28,310 nt of DNA, from positions 1-28,310 of the IMG/VR virus record IMGVR_UViG_3300025131_000311; one strand, written 5' to 3'. The notes under the pieces were generated by a model. That model did not search any database, was not told where the DNA came from, and saw only the letters and a list, made by a program, of their open reading frames with translations. Source of the DNA: a virus. The position numbers and the translations under genes are program-made. Shown here one piece after another: positions 21,783 to 28,310 of this stretch (within the stretch, counting starts at the first letter, position 1; the number at the start of each line of letters is the position of its first letter).

Positions 21783-23462
21783 ATGGCATTATCATCAGAT
21801 TTAGCAGCAGTATTTTCACTAATACAACAACAGCAAGCTCTTGAGGAGAGAAAGGAAGAACGTAATCAAGAGTTGGCTTTACAACTATTGTCAATGGATG
21901 TAGCTCAAGAGAGTAGACTTAAAGAAGTTGAATTGCAGGGTACTATTAGTGAGTATTATGACCTCAAAAAGGAGAGAGAAGAAGTTTATTCTACTCTTCA
22001 GAAAGAGTATCCAAAATTGCAAGAAAAATTCCTTACTGATAATTTCCATACTGTAAAGAATACATTTGAAGGTGTAGCTGAAGGTGATATGTCTAATCTT
22101 AAAAGCAATATGGATCAACTTGTTCAAGATATTACAGGCTTAGAGAGTTTAGAGCGAGAACTTACTGGACAGAGGTCTTATTATAAAGGACAGGAACAAG
22201 CTATAGCTGGCTTAACTAGGCTTGTAGATCCGGGAGAGTTTGAAACCTTTGTAGAAGAGTATGAAGAAAAGTTTCCTGGTGCTCCTACTGCAGGGCTTTA
22301 TGCTGAGTATGAAGCCGGTAAAGTAAATGCCTATCAAAGAGGAGAGGCTAAAGAGAAAATGCAATCAACATCTAAAGCTTTTGCTCAAAGTAATTGGACA
22401 AGCATGCGTACCTTGGCAGCTGATGAAAATTTTGAGGAGTATTTGAATGAGGCTACAGAAAATGAAGTTTTACAAAAATCCTTTACTCAAATGATTGGTT
22501 ATGAAAATTATCCAGATTTTATTAAATATATCAATGCAGATCAAACTGGCAAGATAAAGGATCTTTTTTATGATTTATTTCCTACACAAATGGGAGCATT
22601 GGAAGGGCATGTTCAAAGTGTAGATGCTTTAGAGAGTGAGTTCTTAGGTAGAGAAAAAGAAACTCATGTAGATAATATAACTAATGAATTTCTATCAAGT
22701 ATAGCTGATGTTAAAGCCATTGGTGGTTCTAATAAAGAAGCATTTATTTTATATGATGAGTATCAAGCTTTATTAACAAATGAAGCAGATAAGAAAGCTA
22801 TGTTTGCTGATATGGAAAAACAGCTTGAAAAGGGTGATCTTTATGAAGGAAAAGAAGGATATAAGGAGCATTTAGATAAGACTTCAAAGTTTGATCCCAA
22901 ATTACCTGCAAGAGTATCTTTAAAAGAACCTGTCTTAGAAAGCTATGTAGCTACTGATGACAAGACTCAGGCAGAACAAATATATGAAGCTTTAGATGAT
23001 CTTAGTTATTATGACGAAAGGGTGAGCGAAGAAGGTCTTTCGGGTAGGGAAGTTATGATTGCCCCAATATCTGCTCTAATGGCAGATAGTAGATTGTTTG
23101 AAGAACGTGAAGAATGGACTCCTGGTAAGGCTATGTTTGGTGGTGTTGGAAGTCTTGATGTGGGATTTGATTCACCTTATTATGATGCTTTCTATGATGA
23201 AATTGGAAACCTATACTCAAATCTAATATCAGAAGAAGATCCTTTTGGCCCTGACATTTTCTATTCTGGAATGCCAGAAGAACATCAAATTCCTAATTTA
23301 ATAAGAGAAAGATATGGAGATGCTGTTTATGAAAGTGTTTATAAACTTGCAGATGAAGCAGGAAGAAACGCACAAATCAAGGAGATAGAAACCGTGTTAA
23401 AGAAAAGATCTGGAGAAGACTACTGGGATTTAATTAGAGCACTAGATGCTATAAAGGAGTAA
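21783..23462 (+). CDS. Medium internal virion (ejection) protein, gp15-like
   Basis: A 559-aa protein, mostly helical and strongly acidic, with no signal peptide. Coiled-coil stretches occur at about 15-70 (LIQQQQALEERKEERNQELA and on) and 105-140 (MDQLVQDITGLESLERELTG), and an acidic C-terminus follows. T7 gp15 is similar in position (middle of three) and role, though longer (747 aa); it forms a tube in the periplasm. A strong AAGGAGAT precedes the ATG. The assignment rests on order, helical content and the flanking genes, so it could also be another internal head protein. Confidence 0.5.
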   Translation: MALSSDLAAVFSLIQQQQALEERKEERNQELALQLLSMDVAQESRLKEVELQGTISEYYDLKKEREEVYSTLQKEYPKLQEKFLTDNFHTVKNTFEGVAEGDMSNLKSNMDQLVQDITGLESLERELTGQRSYYKGQEQAIAGLTRLVDPGEFETFVEEYEEKFPGAPTAGLYAEYEAGKVNAYQRGEAKEKMQSTSKAFAQSNWTSMRTLAADENFEEYLNEATENEVLQKSFTQMIGYENYPDFIKYINADQTGKIKDLFYDLFPTQMGALEGHVQSVDALESEFLGREKETHVDNITNEFLSSIADVKAIGGSNKEAFILYDEYQALLTNEADKKAMFADMEKQLEKGDLYEGKEGYKEHLDKTSKFDPKLPARVSLKEPVLESYVATDDKTQAEQIYEALDDLSYYDERVSEEGLSGREVMIAPISALMADSRLFEEREEWTPGKAMFGGVGSLDVGFDSPYYDAFYDEIGNLYSNLISEEDPFGPDIFYSGMPEEHQIPNLIRERYGDAVYESVYKLADEAGRNAQIKEIETVLKKRSGEDYWDLIRALDAIKE

Positions 23463-23465
23463 CTA

Positions 23466-26400
23466 ATGCCATTACCAGAAGATTTTTTTGATAGACCGCT
23501 AGGAACCATCCCTACAGGTGAATATGCTCGTGATATTTTCCCAGAATTTGAAGAAGAAGATATAGCTGCAAAAGGTAGTGCCTATGATGCTATAGGTGAA
23601 GCTTTATGGAGTACTGGAGCACACTTTATATCTGGTGGTACTTTAGGACTTACTGAATTTATTGCTCCTACTAAAGCTTGGGAAGAGAAGACTACTGCTG
23701 AACGTGTAGGTGCTGCTGTTGGTGAAGCTGCTGGATTCTTTGTTCCTATGGCATTTATTGGTAAGGGTGTACGTGGTACTATGGGAGCCCTTAAAGGTGG
23801 CTCTAAAGCTATTGCAAAGAATGCTATAAAGGCATCTGTTAGTAAGGTAGACGATGCAGCTTTAAAGACTGCTGCTAAGAAAGGTTTAAATAAAGGTATC
23901 TTTTCAAGGGAAGGTAAGAGACTTTTATACCAACATGAGTTAGGTGGGGAAGCTGTTGAACAGATGAATAAAACCCTCATGACACATACTCAGGCAGCTT
24001 TAACAAAAGCAGTTAAAGATGCTGGCTTACAAGAGCTAGATGATGCTACTGTTAATACCATTATGAAGGGATTGCAAAAAGGATTAATGGAAGGTAAGCA
24101 TATTAATTCTGTTTCTTCTTGGATACATCAGTATACTGGCCCTGCTCTTGGTTCTGGCCGTGTAAGAGAATGGATGGCTAAATATCTCGGTGAGTTTGCA
24201 CAAGATGCTGTAGTACTTGGCATCCAAGGAGTGGCAAGTAATGCTATACATGCTGCTGCTAGAGATGATATGCCACTTGCACCTGGATCTGCATTAGGTC
24301 ATGCAGTAATGTTATCTGCTGCTTTCCCAGCTATTAGATCTTTTGGTGGTGGTGGTGAAAGAAAGATGGGTGAATTGTGGAATATATTAAGAGCAAAGAA
24401 TGCAAAGACTAATTATTCTAAGGTTACTGATCCTGAAGATGTACGTGGCATGCTCCAACTTATTACTGGTGGTAAGAAAGCAAATATATTGGGTAAGACA
24501 GAATGGACTGCTAAGAGTGGTAAGAAATATTCTATAAATGATTTTGAATTTGTAAATACAGCTAATAAAGAAATTGTTACTGATCTTAGGGATGTAGCTG
24601 GACAAATACAAAAGTCAATTGGCAAGATGGATGGGGTTAAACTTTGGGGTAAAGCTTATTTTAAAGATACATTAAATCCTGGAACTCTTACTCGTATGGC
24701 TGTTGGTGCTGCTGTTATGAATTTAGATCTGTTTAAAGATAATGCAGCAATGTTTCGTAATCTTCCACCAGAAGAAGTATTAACTCATATGCTTATTGGT
24801 GCTATGATGTCGAGAGGTAAGGGTGGCTGGGCAAGAGATCCGAAGTCAAGATCAGCTGATGCTACTGCAGAAGAGCTAAATAATTATTATGAAGTAATGC
24901 ATCTTCTTGGTATTGATCACAGTATTGTATCAGACTATGTTAAGGTTAAGAATTTTAGAGATCTGGTTATTGGTCATCATATGGGCTTAGCTGAAGATGA
25001 TACTGGCAAGGAAATAGAGCGTATCTATAGAAAATATGAGAAAAGGCTCAAGCCTACAGTACAATCAGAGCATGAAATAAATGATGTTATACAAGAATGG
25101 AAATTGTTACGTGACTCTATTGGATTAATGCGTGATGAAAAATACAATGGGTTTGATTATAGAAAACTTAGTCCAAAAGATAGGGTTGATTTTAAAAATG
25201 ATTTATCAAGAATAGTACATAATGATAAACCTTTAAGTGAAACTAGTTATGGTAAGTTTATGCACGAATTTTCTCTTGCACAGGCTGATGTTTCAGAGAG
25301 AATGCATTTGAATTTCTTTGAAAAACTTAATAGGGAGAGTACTGAAGGTGCTAATGATCAACCTTTAAATATGTTTATTGATAATAATGGTAAGATTAAT
25401 CATGGTGGTATAAATTGGGAGAATGAATCCCAAGAAGTATATGAATTATATAACCTATTAAGTGTTCTTGAAAAACGTGGTCTTGCTGTTAAGTTGGCTC
25501 AAGAGGATTTTCCTATGGTTGACTACAGTAAAAACCCTGCTGCTTTAAGGCAGTTGGAAAGGATAGCTACTGAATTTCGTGAAGAACAAAAGCAGTTAGG
25601 ATTTGGTGAAGGTGTTAATTACTCAATTCATCTAGGCAATCCTGATAGCAATCCATTCCTTCGTACATGGATCAATTCAGCTCAGTTTAAAGGCCAGGAT
25701 CGTATAGCTAATATGGCTACAAGGCAGAATGTTGAGTCAATGGATAAGGGTGATAGAGATTTTATGGAAACTATTATGACAGAACTTAGTGATGTTGATG
25801 GCTCTATTGTACATCCTACAAGATACAGAGTTGTGTCAGAAGACAAAGATGGCAATATAATAGAATCTAAAGATCCTGATTTGCAAGATAAAATATACGG
25901 TCTTGCTTCAGCCTTTTATCAGGGAGCACCTAAAACAAGCCTTACTCCTAAGGATAAGAATACAATAGATATATCGGAAGACATCGCAAAGCAGCTTATT
26001 GGTTCTTATGAGAATCTTGGTATGCCTTTACCTGCAGAAACTCTTTTTAATAGTCAACACTTAGATTTTATTGAATCAAGAGCATATGAAAAGTTTGATG
26101 CACGTCCAGAAAATATACGTGTAATGCAAGCACTTGAAGAAAACAATTTAGCCGTAGTAGAGAAAAATGAAGGTAGAATTCTTGTTAATTCAGAAGGAGC
26201 TATACGTGAACTCGCTAAGGATCTACCTAAAGATACAATAGAAGAACTAGTTATTGCACATAATGAAGTAGTATCTAATCTTCCGTCTAAAATTGTACAG
26301 GAAGCTGATGGTATAATAGAGTTTCCTCTTGAAGCAGGCAGAGAAGTTAATGTAGAATCCTTACTTGCTATTAGAAAGATGCTTCCAAAAATATTTGAAA

Positions 26401-28310
26401 AAGAAGTAAGAGCTAAAGTATATGAAGTAATGGATAATAGGACTGCAGTACTGGATGACATTGCTATCAATGGAGAGCTGGATCTACTTACAAAGAATCT
26501 AAGTGAGATGAATTATGATGCAGCATTTAAAAATTTGGAAAATATACAAAGAGAGTTACCTGGATTTGATAAAAAGTTTAAAGGTATATATGATGCTATA
26601 GTTAAACAACAAGAAGCTGGCCTACCTTTAGAGTTGAATGTATTTGAATTAAGTAAGGGTACAGGTAATGTGTATAATGCTATACAGGAATATGTTGGCT
26701 CTGAAAAGATGGCATCCAGAAGAATAGAGCGATACCTTGCTGAGTTAATCTATAAGGGTAGAAGTTTCAGTTCTGCTAGTGATTATAATAAATTGGTAGA
26801 TGTTTTAAATACTGAGATAGGTAAAGGAACAGAGAACATTTCATTGCACAGTCTATTTGAGACTTATTTGCAGAGAAACAATTATGAAAGTTTGCAGAAA
26901 TTAATGGATGGTTTGAACAAGATATATGCAGGTAGAACTAATCCTAATAATTTAGAAAATCAGCATCTTATGGATGCAATGGAGCAGATGTTCCAGAATC
27001 AGGTTTCAGAACAGACTAGAAATAAGATTAGTATAGGTAGAGAGTATGGATTGCTGGATCAGTATGGATCATTAAAACCTCTTGCTATAGAGAGATTGAA
27101 GAATGGTGAGTTTGATATTATTAAAGAAAAGATGATACCTGAAAGCAAACACACAGATAATATTGATCAAGATCTTTTACATCTAAGAGAGATTGTTAGG
27201 AATACTCGTGAACAAAAAATAATCAGATTTACCGAGACCCTTACAGAGAATGGGGAATCTATAATGGTTCGTGAATGGGTTATGCCTTGGGATAATGCAG
27301 AATTTAATACTCCTGCTAATATTGTATTGGATGCATTGAATGGATTAGGTGTAGAACTTATTCCTATATCTAAAACTGGTATAGTTGATGGAACCCACCA
27401 AAGTAATATCTCATATATTAGAGGTATAAAGGGTAAGTATGAAAATAATACTGTCATAAATATGCCAGAGGATAAGTATCTGTCTGAGCAAATAAAGAAG
27501 GGTGGCCAAATACATCCTGAAGATGAGTTGCTTCGCAGAATAGAGATGCCAGATGGTAAGATGCGTTTTGTTGAAGTATCGCTTGGAAGACCACTTAATT
27601 TTGTAGAGAATGATAATACATTGGAAAGTTTGAATACTGCTTTTAGAGGTTGGTTTGAAGTATATAAGTTACGATACACAGAGGGGTCAAGACAGAGAGA
27701 GAACTTTGAACGTCTGTTTGATCCTGAAAAAGTAACTGATCCAGAGGTAAAGATTAGAGCTTTATATTCTTCTATGTTAAATGACGTTGGTTTTGATGCT
27801 ACATTCACAGCAGGAGCTATAGAAATGTTTGCAGAATCTGGTGGACATTATGATCTGAATATGAAGCTTTTAAAATATAACAAACTTGCAGAGGGTGGTT
27901 CACTAAAGGCTCTCCCTAATGCAGATGAGATAGAGCTCTACTTAAATAATCTTGCAGATCTCCCAGCTGATAGAAGAGCATCATTAGAAAATATAATGAA
28001 TGATCTCAGGGATGATTCAAAACAAATTCCTATTGCTATTTATGCTGATGAATCTCCCAACAATCCTCTTATTGTACGTTCACGACAAATAGATCAGTTG
28101 AATACTACAGTACAAGATCCTGTATTAAGATCACATTTACAGGAGAGATATTCTGATACAAATAGATTTAAAAAGACTATGGATGTATCATCAGTAGATG
28201 GTGCTATATATATTGATACTGATATGAAGAATTTATTCTTAACTGTAATGGCAAACCCTGATCATTCAAATGGTTTCAAGGGTTCAATAGCTAAGAGTGG
28301 TAACACAGAT
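23466..28310 (+). CDS. Giant internal virion (ejection) protein, gp16-like, partial
   Basis: An open frame from ATG 23466 to the window edge (1615 codons, no stop), so the C-terminus is missing. Mainly helical and charged. Hydrophobic segments lie near residues 49-66, 81-100 (VGAAVGEAAGFFVPMAFIGK) and about 240-295 (FAQDAVVLGIQGVASNAIHA and on), which could be membrane-active during DNA entry. The rest alternates helical and beta stretches. It is longer than T7 gp16 (1318 aa), and the lytic transglycosylase domain that opens gp16 is not seen here. Such very large late proteins are also called large polyvalent proteins. AAGGAG lies 7 bases upstream. The role is inferred from its place as third in the ejection block. 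Confidence 0.6.
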   Translation, partial: MPLPEDFFDRPLGTIPTGEYARDIFPEFEEEDIAAKGSAYDAIGEALWSTGAHFISGGTLGLTEFIAPTKAWEEKTTAERVGAAVGEAAGFFVPMAFIGKGVRGTMGALKGGSKAIAKNAIKASVSKVDDAALKTAAKKGLNKGIFSREGKRLLYQHELGGEAVEQMNKTLMTHTQAALTKAVKDAGLQELDDATVNTIMKGLQKGLMEGKHINSVSSWIHQYTGPALGSGRVREWMAKYLGEFAQDAVVLGIQGVASNAIHAAARDDMPLAPGSALGHAVMLSAAFPAIRSFGGGGERKMGELWNILRAKNAKTNYSKVTDPEDVRGMLQLITGGKKANILGKTEWTAKSGKKYSINDFEFVNTANKEIVTDLRDVAGQIQKSIGKMDGVKLWGKAYFKDTLNPGTLTRMAVGAAVMNLDLFKDNAAMFRNLPPEEVLTHMLIGAMMSRGKGGWARDPKSRSADATAEELNNYYEVMHLLGIDHSIVSDYVKVKNFRDLVIGHHMGLAEDDTGKEIERIYRKYEKRLKPTVQSEHEINDVIQEWKLLRDSIGLMRDEKYNGFDYRKLSPKDRVDFKNDLSRIVHNDKPLSETSYGKFMHEFSLAQADVSERMHLNFFEKLNRESTEGANDQPLNMFIDNNGKINHGGINWENESQEVYELYNLLSVLEKRGLAVKLAQEDFPMVDYSKNPAALRQLERIATEFREEQKQLGFGEGVNYSIHLGNPDSNPFLRTWINSAQFKGQDRIANMATRQNVESMDKGDRDFMETIMTELSDVDGSIVHPTRYRVVSEDKDGNIIESKDPDLQDKIYGLASAFYQGAPKTSLTPKDKNTIDISEDIAKQLIGSYENLGMPLPAETLFNSQHLDFIESRAYEKFDARPENIRVMQALEENNLAVVEKNEGRILVNSEGAIRELAKDLPKDTIEELVIAHNEVVSNLPSKIVQEADGIIEFPLEAGREVNVESLLAIRKMLPKIFEKEVRAKVYEVMDNRTAVLDDIAINGELDLLTKNLSEMNYDAAFKNLENIQRELPGFDKKFKGIYDAIVKQQEAGLPLELNVFELSKGTGNVYNAIQEYVGSEKMASRRIERYLAELIYKGRSFSSASDYNKLVDVLNTEIGKGTENISLHSLFETYLQRNNYESLQKLMDGLNKIYAGRTNPNNLENQHLMDAMEQMFQNQVSEQTRNKISIGREYGLLDQYGSLKPLAIERLKNGEFDIIKEKMIPESKHTDNIDQDLLHLREIVRNTREQKIIRFTETLTENGESIMVREWVMPWDNAEFNTPANIVLDALNGLGVELIPISKTGIVDGTHQSNISYIRGIKGKYENNTVINMPEDKYLSEQIKKGGQIHPEDELLRRIEMPDGKMRFVEVSLGRPLNFVENDNTLESLNTAFRGWFEVYKLRYTEGSRQRENFERLFDPEKVTDPEVKIRALYSSMLNDVGFDATFTAGAIEMFAESGGHYDLNMKLLKYNKLAEGGSLKALPNADEIELYLNNLADLPADRRASLENIMNDLRDDSKQIPIAIYADESPNNPLIVRSRQIDQLNTTVQDPVLRSHLQERYSDTNRFKKTMDVSSVDGAIYIDTDMKNLFLTVMANPDHSNGFKGSIAKSGNTD

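Noticed and set aside
23582-23980. Minus-strand ORF of 132 codons
   Set aside because: It lies wholly inside the giant + strand frame, has no neighbouring minus-strand gene, and reads as a shadow of + strand codon bias.
27167-27808. Minus-strand ORF of 213 codons
   Set aside because: Antisense to the giant ejection-type protein; composition is that of a reverse-complement shadow, with no ribosome binding site or recognisable domain.
23466-28310. Virion RNA polymerase of N4 type, suggested by protein size
   Set aside because: None of the T7-like polymerase motifs could be recognised in the visible 1615 residues.

Overview
The window reads as the late (virion morphogenesis) region of an AT-rich tailed phage. 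Everything convincing lies on the + strand as one dense train of 31 genes. Stops and starts repeatedly share bases (TAATG, TGATG, ATGA), and most genes have a strong AAGGAG/GGGAG-type Shine-Dalgarno. All three stop codons end real genes, so the standard bacterial code applies. No integrase, repressor, polymerase, terminase or portal gene is visible. The ejection-protein block (small, medium, giant) and a beta-propeller nozzle-like protein suggest a short-tailed (podovirus-like) phage. Several proteins resemble, from memory and unverified, proteins of uncultured marine phages. Widespread Shine-Dalgarno use makes a typical Bacteroidota host less likely; otherwise the host is unknown.

Layout. 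(1) 15-3101: scaffold-like protein, major capsid protein and a probable head-decoration protein. A 15-bp stem-loop follows at 3121-3170. (2) 3190-9530: a neck/tail protein with a long coiled coil, two small beta proteins that share a domain, a VGIG-repeat tail fibre, a short coiled-coil protein, a head-tail adaptor-like protein split into two overlapping frames, and a 122-aa protein of unknown role. (3) 9589-15482: an adhesion module with a YadA-head-like AIG-repeat fibre, a 597-aa repeat fibre, a jelly-roll-like beta protein and a 223-aa beta-rich putative carbohydrate-binding protein. A guanidinoacetate/arginine-methyltransferase-like enzyme lies inside this module. (4) 15482-16998: a cluster of ORFs under 50 aa, several membrane-associated and plausibly lysis-related, around a calcineurin-type metallophosphoesterase. 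It ends in a locally GC-rich stem-loop. (5) 16991-21159: the nozzle-like protein and three small conserved phage proteins, one cupin-like. (6) 21156-28310: the ejection proteins, the last running off the window after at least 1615 codons.

Working model: head genes are made first, then neck and tail, then a large interchangeable receptor-binding module, then lysis and tail-completion functions, then the proteins ejected with the DNA. The least expected component is the GAMT-like methyltransferase at 14254-14811. It keeps the family's acidic guanidino-binding positions and sits between two candidate receptor-binding genes, so it may modify arginine or another guanidino compound on the virion or in the host. 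Other points of interest are the split adaptor gene, a two-Cys microdomain inserted in it, and three structured RNA elements.
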